Positions 54,404-64,000 of a DNA stretch of 64,000 bases are shown one piece after another. Made by a program: the position numbers and the translations under genes. Origin of the DNA: Cyanodermella asteris. Lineage: Eukaryota > Ascomycota > Lecanoromycetes > Ostropales > Stictidaceae. Numbering within the stretch: the stretch's first letter is position 1; each line of letters opens with the position of its first letter. The stretch covers positions 714,811 to 778,810 of the forward strand of contig UYJD01000005.1 of assembly GCA_900618795.1 (NCBI GenBank), read 5' to 3'. Under the pieces are notes generated by a model. It did not search any database and had not been told where the DNA came from. It was given only the letters and a program-made list of their open reading frames with translations.

Positions 54404-57174
54404 GTATGGGCCAGTGTCCGTCTCGAGCACAGGTTTTGTCATCAAGCGCGAAGGTTGCATGTAAATTCGACGACTTGGTGTTTTGCATCTGCCGATGTAC
54501 TAACCTGGAGGCTGATAGACCATGGATGCATGTGTCTGTAGGGTGGCGTGGCCGTTCGGTGGAAGGTCGGAATTCGATTTAATGTGGGAACTATCGATGA
54601 TCAGGCTTCGGTGGACAATGCATACGGTCCGAGACGGTCCTGCCGCTTTCTGCATGTATCTAAGGTGGCTGGCTGTATACAAATTTGGGTGACTTTATGT
54701 GTCAAAGAGCTTTGTGGCGGCTTGTGTGCTGTATGTCGTTTCGGGTTCTTTTCTGCTCAGCTGTGACTGGTCGTCATGTCCAAGGTGTGTCTAAGCCCTG
54801 TGTTCCGCGATAGCTTGACCGATATGGCAAGGAAAGTGCTGTCAAAGCCAACGAAAGTGGCACGGATGCCGAGCTGCCTAGGCTTCAAGGGACGTTGTAT
54901 GTTTGAGACATCGCTGAGCAATGTCCGACAGCCAGTGTCATGAACTTGTGTGCTGGGTCAAGTTATCTCTTTCAGTTGTCACAGTCCAAGTCGTGGCCGG
55001 ACGTCGAACCTGGCATGTGCAGCCTGCCTTGGAAGACTCCTACCGGACAGCAGGCGCCAGCACATCATCAACACGTCGAGTCTCACCTCTAACAATTCTG
55101 CTGATTCTTAGTAGGAAGACTGTGCAAGCTCACCGAGATGTATGCTATCGATGCCGTGGGTCGTGGGAGGGTGAGCGATTCTGAGGGCGCGAGCAACGAA
55201 AACGAGGCAGAACGCGCCACGTTCCCTCGGGCGATAGGCCCGAGCTATTCGAACAGTACTGAAGCTGATGTCATGGCACGAGGTGATGCATGAGAGAGTC
55301 TGGCGGTCTGCAGGTTCTATGCATGTCTCATTAGCCGCGAAGCTGACTCGTTCGGTCAGGAGTGGTCGGGTCTCCGGAGTACTCACGACTACGAACGTCA
55401 AAATAAGGTCGAGAGCAACGAGGAGGCACGGGTGCCGTTCCACGGTTACGGCAGCAGGTCAGGTTTGGAGGCCGGGTCGATGGTTATTGGGCATCATAGC
55501 CCCCGCCCGAAACATTGGTAGGCGAATCGAGCGCCTTGTCGCAAGCTGTACTGACTCGTTCGTCGTTAGTTTCGGGTGGTACTGTACTTCCCCTCCCACA
55601 AACCAGCATGCAGTCTGACGAGTTGCGAGGAGATCCAGTGGACAATGACCAACGCGAAGGTCATCTCGAAGCCCGGGGCGTGGACGCCGGGTGAAGAGGT
55701 GACTGGGAAAGAAATGGAGCAAGATGCCCTACTGTTGCCTGTGCTTAGGACGGAGTATTTCTCAGCAGCTGGAGGAACGTGGCTACTGCGGCAGTAACCC
55801 TAAAGGGCTGGCAAGTAATGTTGCTGACGTACGGAGTCTTGGTAGACAAGTGCTTGGTCTCCTTGGGTTCCGAGCTCTCACAGGCGACGAGCTGCCTACA
55901 TAGGACAGCATAGCCGGGATGAACGTGGTGTGGAAACCTAGCTGCGAAGCAGGCTTGGGCATGAAACGATTTTGTGACAGTCTTTGGTCCTAGATTGTGA
56001 CTTTCAATACGCTACACGTTTTATCGCTAGCTGCAGGGGCTGTTTCGAAGGACAACACAACCGCTTCAGTTCCGACCCAAGGAGCCCAGGAAAGCATTCC
56101 GACGACGCGTCCTGCAGTCAAAACACCTGCATCGGCAGCATAAATCGGCTCTCCTGCGCTATGAAGACGCGGGTGCGAACAGGCCTCTGCAGACATTGTG
56201 AAACTGATCCCCCTCCAACAAAGTGGCACAGGCTCGGTGCATCTACGACGCTATTGCAACCGTGACAGCAGGACTCCTGACCTGCTCACGTCCAAATGAC
56301 TTTTGACGTGAAGTAGACTCTTTCATTCAACAATACAGCTGCACACGAGGACGGGCCCCTGCAGCTGCGGATCCTTCACTTCAGCCTCTAGAGGATCAGT
56401 GGCCAATGACATCGTACAACGAGATGCGGTTCAGCTTGGCTTGTTGCTCCACCTGCCATGGGATGATCACTTAGAGAGGCCATCAAACACACTCGCCACC
56501 ATGAAAAATAAAAAAATTGGCCGATACGATTCTTCAGCGGCGATTTGCCACGGTTCGTCAACGTCACCATCAGAAACCCAAATTTAGTCGCATGCCACAC
56601 GAGCTGAATCGACATCGGCTAGGCCGCGAGCATCAACTAGTCTGGCGGCGAGGCCCGAATAATGTTCGACAGCGTGGAAATTTCCAGCCCGACCTTCAGC
56701 TCGACAACGACCCCCGGAATCCTTTCTCCTCTGCTGTGTGGCAAGCGTGACTCATGTTGTATTGAAAGCCATGTAAATACTTGCATCTGCTCAATCTACG
56801 GCCTGCTTTCAAATCTGTCAGAGCTGAGACCAGCTTCTCGATGATTCCACCATGGGCTGCTTGCTGACGGGCTGGAAAGTTTTGTGGCCTCACTTCACAC
56901 GTTGCCCTTCTTGGGCCTCGATGCGAGGCGCTGCCGCCTAGTCGACGCTACAACTTCGAGTAAGCAGCTGGGAATCAGGACTAGCAGAATCATCGGGCAT
57001 GTTGCAAGTCAAGACAACGCGATCGCCGCAACTAGAGATTTTGGCTGAGCGGCATGATGGCTTCCATCATTCCAGCTGACAATTTTCACATCTGCCAATT
57101 AAAAGTCTTTGCGGCCTTTTCACTCGGTGTTTCTGTTATACATTCTGCTTCCAAGGCCTGAGGTCGCCCGCAAA
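54404..57174. other. 2.8-kb region without a recognised gene
   Basis: A gene desert by the standards of this window. Short frames on both strands show no motif, and no repeat or RNA gene was recognised. Confidence 0.4.
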
Positions 57175-57378
57175 TCAGTATCCAATGACGGACTTTCCTT
57201 GCATTTGAGCCTTCACGTCGTCACACCTCAGGGGCTCGCAAGCTTCCTTCGGTAGTTTGCGAATGCTCTCTCCACTGACGAATAAGGCCTCAGTCCATTC
57301 AAAAAGCTCCGTTGGCAGCTTGCTGACATCCGGTTCCCGAATATCGAGAACTGCTTTGACATTGCAGCCTGCCTTCAT
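57175..57378 (-). CDS. Possible small protein whose ATG overlaps the cyclin C stop
   Basis: The ATG at 57378 overlaps the cyclin C stop codon as ATGA and opens 67 codons. The translation is well mixed (AVLDIREPDVSKLP, ELFEWTEALFVSGESIRKLP) and not low-complexity. In a fungus this would need re-initiation or a separate transcript, or it may be part of the cyclin C 3' UTR open by chance. I recognise no family. Confidence 0.2.
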   Translation of the reverse strand: MKAGCNVKAVLDIREPDVSKLPTELFEWTEALFVSGESIRKLPKEACEPLRCDDVKAQMQGKSVIGY

Positions 57379-58343
57379 CGGTCCAATCCTCTGCCTTTGA
57401 CAAACCTGCCAATCTGATCTCTGACCTCCTTCTCCTTGAACGAATCCCACAGCACGTATAGCGATATGATCTCTTGCATGCAATCCGCCACGCCTCTAAT
57501 ATCGATCTCGCTCTCCGCCAGCCATTCCAGAAATCTATGCAACCTAGCCTGGTGGCTATTCGGCAGCCCCGTCGCTCCCACGGCCGGCTCCGTACCACTC
57601 CTCAAAGCCTTAGCAACCACCTCCGCAACATCCCCCTGTCCCATCGCCCCGTCCCTCATGATCCCCACTCCAGACCCGCCAGCAGCCCCGGACCCCGTAG
57701 AAGCCCCCTGCGCCGGGCGTAACGTCAGCGCCATAAAGACCGCCGCCCAAGCGATGACATGCGGAGCAAACATCAGCGGCAAATCCGTGAGAAAAGCATC
57801 ATTGACCACGCTCCACGCCAGACCCGCCTCCTCCTGCGGCAGCCCCAGCTTCGTCTCCAGGAGCCGTAGCGTCTTGTAAGGATGATGCACGATCAACTCG
57901 CACCCCATGGTCGAAATGAGCCAAAACTCCACCTCGCCCAGCCCCGCCACCTCCGGCCCGATGAACTCCTGCCAGATCGACCGCGCTTCGCCGACCACGA
58001 CGCGGATGTTCTGCGGGTATTCCTCGATCTTGCACGCGACGTACAGCGCCGTGGCGAGGAGGAGGTAAGGGTTCGTCTGTCGGACGGAGACGCGCGTGTA
58101 GAAGCGGCGCAGGTACACTTGGGCGGTGGCGATGATGGGTTGGCGAATGGGCATGCGCTTGGCGAGCTTCAGGAGCTGGGCGTGGAAGAAGAGGGACAGG
58201 AGGCGGGTTTCGGGCAGCGGGTACTGCTTCACGAGGTGCAGGTTTGCGTCTTCGCGGTCGAGTTCGTGGCGGACGTGGGCGAGTTGTTCGCGCGTGAAAA
58301 GCCAGTCCCGGCGTTGGGTTGATTGCCAGTAGTTGGCTGTCAT
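57375..58343 (-). CDS. SSN8: Cyclin C (Mediator kinase-module cyclin)
   Basis: Partner of Cdk8 in the Mediator kinase module, a transcription regulator in the nucleus. The single exon gives 322 aa. It starts MTANYWQSTQRRDWLF, the conserved N-terminus of cyclin C. The first cyclin box lies at about 45-150 with RQPIIATAQVYLRRFY, LLLATALYVACKIEE and the VEFWLISTMGCELIVHHPY helix region. The second cyclin fold (about 155-310) is interrupted by a Gly/Ser-rich insert near 215-245. The length and motif order match fungal Ssn8/Srb11 proteins. Confidence 0.93.
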   Translation of the reverse strand: MTANYWQSTQRRDWLFTREQLAHVRHELDREDANLHLVKQYPLPETRLLSLFFHAQLLKLAKRMPIRQPIIATAQVYLRRFYTRVSVRQTNPYLLLATALYVACKIEEYPQNIRVVVGEARSIWQEFIGPEVAGLGEVEFWLISTMGCELIVHHPYKTLRLLETKLGLPQEEAGLAWSVVNDAFLTDLPLMFAPHVIAWAAVFMALTLRPAQGASTGSGAAGGSGVGIMRDGAMGQGDVAEVVAKALRSGTEPAVGATGLPNSHQARLHRFLEWLAESEIDIRGVADCMQEIISLYVLWDSFKEKEVRDQIGRFVKGRGLDR

Positions 58344-59106
58344 GTTGATTTGTCGCCTCCTTCGTCTCGATGGTATTCTTTTGTCGGATGGCCGTCTTAG
58401 CGATGCTGGTGCATCACGACGAGGTAGTAAATAACTTCGGTACGAACATTGTCCCTGAGCCGAACCAGCGGTCTGAATCGCGAACAGTCAGGATTTCCGT
58501 GCCGCTTGAATTGCACAGACCCAGGATCAGGATCAATACATCCTCTTCTGCGGATGTTGAGTAGACGTCCAAGTATGTCGTGAAGGATGATCGGATAATC
58601 GGAGGATCTGGGTGGGTTACAAAACGGCCCCTTCCCGCATCGGGCTGTATATTGTGGCTTACGGACACGTCGCTCGCGCCTGAGAACTGTCTTGAGCTGT
58701 TCAGGCAACAGGAAGTGACCGGCTGACTCGGTGACTACAAATCTACCTCAAAACGTTCACCGACCAGGAAGCCAGAGGCAGAAATGACGCTTGATGCATT
58801 TTTCTACTGTCATGGACTCTCTAACTCATTCAATCATGGCAAACTTGGAGCACGTCATGCCCATGTCTATCAGTACAATGCAAAGCTTGCTCCAGGCAAA
58901 GCGCCGAAGGAAGTCATGCTTCGAAATCAAAATACCGCACGGGGGCATTTCCGACTCTTGGGTATCCATGGCACTTCATGCTTCGTGATTCTTCTCTTGC
59001 CGACGGGTATGAGTGTAGCTTTCCAGGCACTCCCCAACCGTGCAGTCTTGGGTAAATCTTCAAGGCGATGTGACATTCGTCGCTTTGGTTCCTCCGCTTG
59101 CTGCGC
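58344..59106. other. Spacer between cyclin C and EB1 genes
   Basis: Contains the cyclin C promoter and the EB1 3' side. No gene seen. Confidence 0.5.
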
Positions 59107-60136
59107 TCAGAAGGTCTCCTCCTCAACTCCAGCCTCGCCGCCCTCCTCGGCAGGTATCTCAAACCCTTCCTCAGTGCTGTACAGGATCTCCTGGATCGCT
59201 TTCAACAAACTGTTGTCGTCCTTCTCGAGTTCTGGGTTTTCTTCGATTGCCTGCTGGATGAGGAGCTCGATATCGCGCAGCTTGCTGAAGTAGAAGTCAC
59301 GCTCGCGCTCTAGTCCTTGCACAGTCTCTTTCAACTGCTCGTTCTCCGCTGTCAAAGCTGCGCTAGCCGCTCCGCCTCCTGCACCTGCACCTGCACGCGC
59401 ACCAACGCCCAACCTAGGAGCTGCGGCTGCATTGGGTGTCCTACGGTTCGCTGCAGCCGATCCAGCTCTTGCGCCTCCTCCGACGGTCATGGGGGCCGCG
59501 TTTGGTGGGGCGCCGGAACCCTTGCGACGAGCGACAGCATCGTATTCACCACCTGGATAATATTGATCCCAGAAGCGTTTCGTCCACTGCAGAAATTCGA
59601 GGTTGTCTTGCATCTTGCATTTCGTCAGGGCTTGGACTGGGACAGTTCGTTCAACCTGGTGCTTGGTGAAGGCATCTGTATCTTGTCAGAATCCTGGCTC
59701 TTGGCACGGCGCATCAGTGGCGCGTATTCTCGAGCTTACTCTGTAAGATCTTGAAGTTCTGTATGTAAGCATACTCGGCGGTGACGTTGAACTTGACGCG
59801 GCTCATCTGAACGTCGCCTGTTCGCATGATCAGTAAGAGCAACTTGCCGCGCAGTGTGCTGCGGTATAAACTTACCGAAGATACTGTCGTAGATCTGGCA
59901 TAGTGCTGCTCTGTATACGATCCCAAGTCAGTATCGTCCGCTGTTCGTTTGAAAACGTTGGCCTGTCGCGGGGCATATGAGGGGCGTACCCGGTGCCCAT
60001 CTGCTCAACCTTGGTGATGTTCAACTGTAAAAGGTTGTTGACCCATGACAACAATTCCTGTCTATCACAGCCCTGTTAGCAAACCGTGTCTTTCCTGCTA
60101 TTGCTGTTTGTGGTAGCCGTACCTTGATTCGCCCAT
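59107..60136 (-). CDS. EB1-family microtubule plus-end protein (Bim1/Mal3-type)
   Basis: Binds growing microtubule ends. Exons are 60123-60136, 59990-60061, 59876-59910, 59740-59817 and 59107-59675, all in frame, giving 255 aa. The calponin-homology domain (about 1-105) carries MGESRQELLSWVNNLLQL, MGTGAALCQIYDSIFG, VKFNVTAEYAYIQNFKIL and FLQWTKRFWDQYYPGG. A basic Ala/Gly/Pro linker follows. The EB-homology coiled coil is at about 170-235, with ERERDFYFSKLRDIELL. The protein ends EEETF, a variant of the usual acidic-aromatic EEY/F tail that recruits CAP-Gly proteins. Exons of 14 and 35 bases are easily missed by gene finders. Confidence 0.94.
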
Positions 60137-61098
60137 GGTGGAGTCGGCGGAATTGGTGCTGGGCGGACCAGGCGGAAGCTGCACAAGGCTGCGGATGGAT
60201 TTGACAAGGTGGTAGAAGTACTGCACAGTTGCTGCGCGGCGTAAGTGCGAGCGGGTTGGCCTGCTGGAAACAAGGACTGGAGACGTTCGTGGGGGTGTTA
60301 AAATGTTTTGTGAAAGTGATCTGAAAGTCAGCGAGTGGTGTTTGGTTCGGCGTCGGAGACGCAGGCCTTGGTGCCATCGTGCCCGCCTCGGTTGGCCCAG
60401 TGAGCAAAAACTCCGCTAGGCGGGCGTAACAGGCTCAAACTGCTCCTTTCTTTCTGTCCATTCATCTACCGTCTCAAATACGTCCGAAAGCAGAACGAGC
60501 TGATTCACTCAAGGACTCTCGCAATATGTATAGGTTCTCGGGCTACGAGTCGACCTTTCCGGGGACCGTACCTGCATCCCGTCCCGACTCACGTTTTCCG
60601 TTGTTCAGCCAGCGACCACCAATCGTCAGATCCCTTCATGCAGTTTGTGCCTGCTCTCAAGCTCCGTGCTATGAATACGGCTCAATCTCAGGCCAGCGAG
60701 GTTCACTTGAAACAGTGTAATCGAAGTTCTGTTCGTGGGATGTCAGGAAGCCCGATCGTCCTACCCCCAGACAACATACTGTCCCAAGCTCTTAGATCGC
60801 CCGTGGCCAACCTACGTTGAGGCGAGAACTCATTCTCGTAAAAATAAATTACAACTTGTTCTTTCACTACGATGCGTCCCTCCCCATTTCCAGAGGTCAT
60901 GAATCTGACCAGCCTCCGATAGCCTCTTTTGTACATTTCCAGGCGATCGTGATCGACACCCGACAGAATAACGCCATAAAGCCAAATCCGTGCAATTGGT
61001 ATAGTGAAGCGTGACGAGCCACTACAAGTATCCAGAACCGTTGAATACCTTTCCCCAGGTCATCAGTCCATTGTTGCAGTCTCATCGATCCCCTGAAC
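60137..61098. other. Divergent spacer between EB1 and OsmC-family genes
   Basis: Contains both promoters. No gene or repeat recognised. Confidence 0.5.
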
Positions 61099-61659
61099 AT
61101 GTCTATTCATCCCCTGCTCCGTGTCTCCCGCTCGTCCCGCCTCTCTCGTTCCTTTCATACGCGTGCGTTCTCTACCTCCTGCCTCAGACCAAGTGCCATC
61201 CCCTTTACCATCTCCGCCAAAGGCAACGGAGTCGCGCAGACCGTCTCCGTCGCCAGTTCGTCGCACAAGATAAACACCGACGCGTACGCTGCCTTCGGCG
61301 GCTCGGATTCTGCTCCTTCGCCCTTGCATTACAACCTGACGGCCCTGTCATCCTGCACCCAGGTCACAGGAGCTGTGGTCGCCAAGGACCACGGATTGAC
61401 ACTCGGTGCTTGGCAGGTCGAAGTCACCGGACAGCTTGATCCGGCGGTGCTGGCGAATGGGAAGGAAGATAATGGGAATGGCGGAAATTGGAACGCGGTG
61501 GAGTTGAAGGTTGAGGTTGAAGTTGTCGGAAAGGGGCAGAAGAGCAACGACGAAGAGGGGTTCCGGCATTGGGTCAGTGAGACGGAGAGGAGGTGTCCGG
61601 TCACGCAGTTATTTAAACGCAGTGGTGTCGAGTGGACGAGCAAATGGGAAAGGCTATAA
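61099..61659 (+). CDS. OsmC/Ohr-family peroxiredoxin-like protein, probably mitochondrial
   Basis: OsmC/Ohr proteins reduce organic hydroperoxides using two cysteines. The single exon gives 186 aa. The N-terminal 30 residues are rich in Arg and Ser with no acids (RVSRSSRLSRSFHTRAFSTS), typical of a mitochondrial presequence. The domain carries INTDAYAAFGGSDSAPSP and the reactive Cys86 in TALSSCTQVT, with the second Cys166 in RRCPVTQLF. A Gly/Asn insert near 120-130 is unusual. Both cysteines are present, so activity is plausible. Confidence 0.88.
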   Translation: MSIHPLLRVSRSSRLSRSFHTRAFSTSCLRPSAIPFTISAKGNGVAQTVSVASSSHKINTDAYAAFGGSDSAPSPLHYNLTALSSCTQVTGAVVAKDHGLTLGAWQVEVTGQLDPAVLANGKEDNGNGGNWNAVELKVEVEVVGKGQKSNDEEGFRHWVSETERRCPVTQLFKRSGVEWTSKWERL

Positions 61660-62132
61660 ATTGACCCAGGAGGTATTTTGATTCAGGACGGATGGAACGC
61701 TTTTCTTTGATCATCACATGCTGCAATCAACCGCTAATTGGAAATTTGTCGATAGTTCGTGGCCTGGTTTCCGAGATCTGACACTCTTTGAATCTATGGT
61801 CTATCAAATGCCCGCTCTATCGCGAGCCAGTAATGGTACAAAATCGAAAATAGGGGCGACCTTGTGACAAAGACAGGCCGAAAATCCCCAGAGACGCCGC
61901 AATTCCCAAAATCTGCCAACGGTTCCTCCGAAGCGCATTTCCCTTATTCGTGAAAATGCCCGAGGTCTTTTGACGCCAACCACCAAGATGTACATGCTTA
62001 TTCATTCAGACACGAAAGGGAAAAATCAGTAAGTCAGTTGATCGATCAGTCAGAAAATCCCATCCCTCGTTGTCTCCATCTCATCTCCATCTCAAACTAA
62101 GAAATATTCGAATGCTTCAGTACCCATTTACA
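61660..62132. other. Convergent spacer
   Basis: Between the 3' ends of the OsmC-family and F-box/WD40 genes. No feature recognised. Confidence 0.5.
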
Positions 62133-63938
62133 TCAGATATCACCTTTCAGAAGGTCCACATGCGGCAGGCCAAAGCCGAAATCCATGACAACCGCCCGAG
62201 CATCCTGGCTGGTGGCCACTATGCGTCTGTAGTCTGCCTTTGCGCTCAACATCCAGCTAGTGGTCCAGTCCTTGAAGTCACAGACCAACCTTTGCGTCTT
62301 GATATCATAGGCTTTGACACTGTGATCGTAGCTGCCGCTTACGACCCGGTCATTCGCAGCATCGTAATGTAAGCTTCGGACCAGAAGATCGTGGCCCTCG
62401 TAGCGATGCTCGAGCGTCCCCGTGTTTGTGTTGAACTGGTAGATGGTCCTGTCGTTGCCACCGGCGAGGATGCGTCCATCCTTGGTAAACTCGATGCAGG
62501 CCAGTCCGCGTGAACGGACGTCCGGAGCCGGAGCAGGAGTCTGGAATTCCTTGATGCAGAGACCAGTAGTCAGGTCCCAAAGCTTCGCGACGCCGTCACC
62601 GGAAGCTGAACATACAAGTTTTCCTCGCATTTGTACAGCGTTGACGGGACCGCGGTGGCCTTCCAAGCATTTGACGAGCTCTAGAGTTTCGCGGCTCCAC
62701 ACCGTGATGTTCATGTCCTTTGAGCAAGCGACAATATACTTGTCGTTAAGACAAACGTCAAGCACGCCCATTCGGTGGCCTTGCAGTCGCTTGATCACGC
62801 TGTAATCCTCCATAGACCAGACCAACAACGTGGCATCGGATGACCCGGTGACCATGATCTCAGCATCGTATTGCATGCAGAGGATGCTTCCGGTATGCCG
62901 TTCCTCATTCGAAACCACGATTGGGTCCGGAGAGGGGCCGCTGGGTACCAAACTCACAAAGGGCTGTTTTCCGTGATGCTTCCGAGTATCCAGTGAACTG
63001 TGAGTCGGAGCGCTGTCTTTCGCTACGCCCAATATGTGTGTACATCTCAAAGTTTGCGCGTCCCAGACACGAACAGTCCAATCCCGCGATCCGGTCACAA
63101 TCTTCTGTTCGTCGAATTGCGCGCAGTACACGCTATCGCTGTGACCCTCGAGATAGATGGCAGCCGCATGTCCGTCTTCCCACCGCTTGTTCAACTGCTG
63201 ACGGGCACGCCACATCTTCTTCCACTGCTGCGGGCCATGCTTTCTGCCAAGTCCAAGTCCGCCAGCCGGGGTATATTCTCGCTTTCCAACGGCGGTTTTT
63301 GTCGGCAAGACAAACTCGTTATAGAAAACGTGTTTCCAAGCATGGTCGCTCTTTGCAGCGGCGTTCCAAGCTTTTGATACCTTCTCCGCGTTTATGAGCG
63401 AAGCGGCGTCCAAGAAGGTCATGATCTTGCTAAAGAGCTCAGCGGGCAACCTAGCCGGATCGCGGCCGGCAACTCGCGGTTCTGGAACAAGACTTGTTGA
63501 CGATGCCGGACTAATGCTCACTTCGATGCCGCTCTCCACGTCACTGTTCTTGGATGGCCGCCGCAGCATCGCTGCATAATCGATGGGTTGGCTGACTTCA
63601 AGCTGCCGCGACCTGTCAGGTAAACGAGACATTGCTGCTGCGGCCGCGCGTGCGCCTTCGCCACCAGCAGGACTCAACGTTCGTGAAGGTTCTTGGTGTC
63701 CAAATTGCGTCTGCAGGTTTTCGAGCGGTCTTCCCCTCGGCGGAGCGATCGAAGAGGTGTCAAAGTGCCTGGCTTGCTCGTTCCGAGACATCTCGGTGGC
63801 AGGATTGTGAGCCCCTGGGACATCAGCTCGGCCGACGTCCGTATTATCTGCCACCACGCTCACACTTTTCATAGATATGTGCCCTCGACCTCTAAACCGG
63901 TGACCCGCCTCTTTGCGAAACTCGTTGAGCGAGCTCAT
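62133..63938 (-). CDS. F-box/WD40-repeat protein (SCF substrate receptor type)
   Basis: Such proteins recruit substrates to the SCF ubiquitin ligase: the F-box binds Skp1 and the WD40 propeller binds substrate. The frame gives 601 aa from the ATG at 63938. The first 150 residues look disordered. The F-box lies at about 161-205 with LPAELFSKIMTFLDAASL and AWKHVFYNEF. Seven or so WD repeats span about 262-590, e.g. LEGHSDSVYCAQFD, GSRDWTVRVWD, LQGHRMGVLDVCL, LEGHRGPVNAV, SGDGVAKLWD and YEGHDLLVRSLHY. The frame stays open to the window edge beyond the ATG, so an upstream start or exon outside the window cannot be excluded. Layout resembles fungal Met30/Cdc4-type receptors, but I cannot name the orthologue. 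Confidence 0.88.
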   Translation of the reverse strand: MSSLNEFRKEAGHRFRGRGHISMKSVSVVADNTDVGRADVPGAHNPATEMSRNEQARHFDTSSIAPPRGRPLENLQTQFGHQEPSRTLSPAGGEGARAAAAAMSRLPDRSRQLEVSQPIDYAAMLRRPSKNSDVESGIEVSISPASSTSLVPEPRVAGRDPARLPAELFSKIMTFLDAASLINAEKVSKAWNAAAKSDHAWKHVFYNEFVLPTKTAVGKREYTPAGGLGLGRKHGPQQWKKMWRARQQLNKRWEDGHAAAIYLEGHSDSVYCAQFDEQKIVTGSRDWTVRVWDAQTLRCTHILGVAKDSAPTHSSLDTRKHHGKQPFVSLVPSGPSPDPIVVSNEERHTGSILCMQYDAEIMVTGSSDATLLVWSMEDYSVIKRLQGHRMGVLDVCLNDKYIVACSKDMNITVWSRETLELVKCLEGHRGPVNAVQMRGKLVCSASGDGVAKLWDLTTGLCIKEFQTPAPAPDVRSRGLACIEFTKDGRILAGGNDRTIYQFNTNTGTLEHRYEGHDLLVRSLHYDAANDRVVSGSYDHSVKAYDIKTQRLVCDFKDWTTSWMLSAKADYRRIVATSQDARAVVMDFGFGLPHVDLLKGDI

Positions 63939-64000
63939 CCAGTTGCCGAAGCTACTCCTTGTCCGACGCGAGGCGCGTCCACGAACGGTGGAAGATCGCT

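Overview
The window is nuclear DNA of a filamentous ascomycete. Genes carry short 45-80 bp introns with GT-AG ends. They include eukaryotic household genes (uL13, Stm1-like, Tad1, EB1, cyclin C, Yippee) and fungus-specific ones (non-reducing polyketide synthase, UstYa-like oxidase, scytalone dehydratase-like protein). The mixture suggests a Dothideomycete, but that is inference. Positions 809-1475 are an assembly gap. No tRNA, rRNA, CRISPR array or intact transposon was recognised.

Layout. 1.8-11.1 kb: accessory region with a five-exon UstYa-like gene, two divergent paralogues of an aminoglycoside-phosphotransferase-like (APH) kinase, and a Cys/His-rich reading frame overlapping the 5' part of the first kinase. 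11.8-20.4 kb: core genes on the minus strand (Yippee-like, ribosomal uL13, Stm1/HABP4-like, bZIP factor) separated by long gene-poor spacers. 23.5-28.1 kb: arrestin-domain protein, small ankyrin protein, and a membrane protein with two H-x13-H heme pairs but no flavin domain. 28.4-41.1 kb: a biosynthetic gene cluster with a Baeyer-Villiger monooxygenase (BVMO) divergent from a scytalone dehydratase-like gene, and a naphthol-reductase-like SDR divergent from a non-reducing PKS (SAT-KS-AT-PT-ACP-TE). 41.3-44.4 kb: tandem paralogues resembling DUF2786 proteins. 47-64 kb: a two-TM coiled-coil protein, Tad1, a Cys/His protein with a duplicated motif, cyclin C, EB1, an OsmC-family protein and an F-box/WD40 protein at the right edge.

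Main observation. The PKS, SDR, dehydratase-like protein and BVMO together form a coherent pathway for an aromatic polyketide that is reduced, dehydrated and then oxidatively cleaved or oxygenated. Two of the four genes look broken as read: the PKS has an in-frame TGA inside the thioesterase domain, and the SDR has a one-base frameshift. The dehydratase-like protein has lost two expected active-site residues and its first splice junction does not resolve cleanly. The cluster is therefore decaying, recoded by stop readthrough, or affected by assembly error. The kinase at 3.6 kb also has an in-frame TAG followed by 143 more open codons whose tail resembles the C-terminus of its paralogue, so several apparent breaks occur in the accessory parts of this window.

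Start codons were chosen as ATG, and exon boundaries were placed by reading-frame continuity, splice consensus and family conservation. All family assignments are from residue patterns read by eye; no database search was run.
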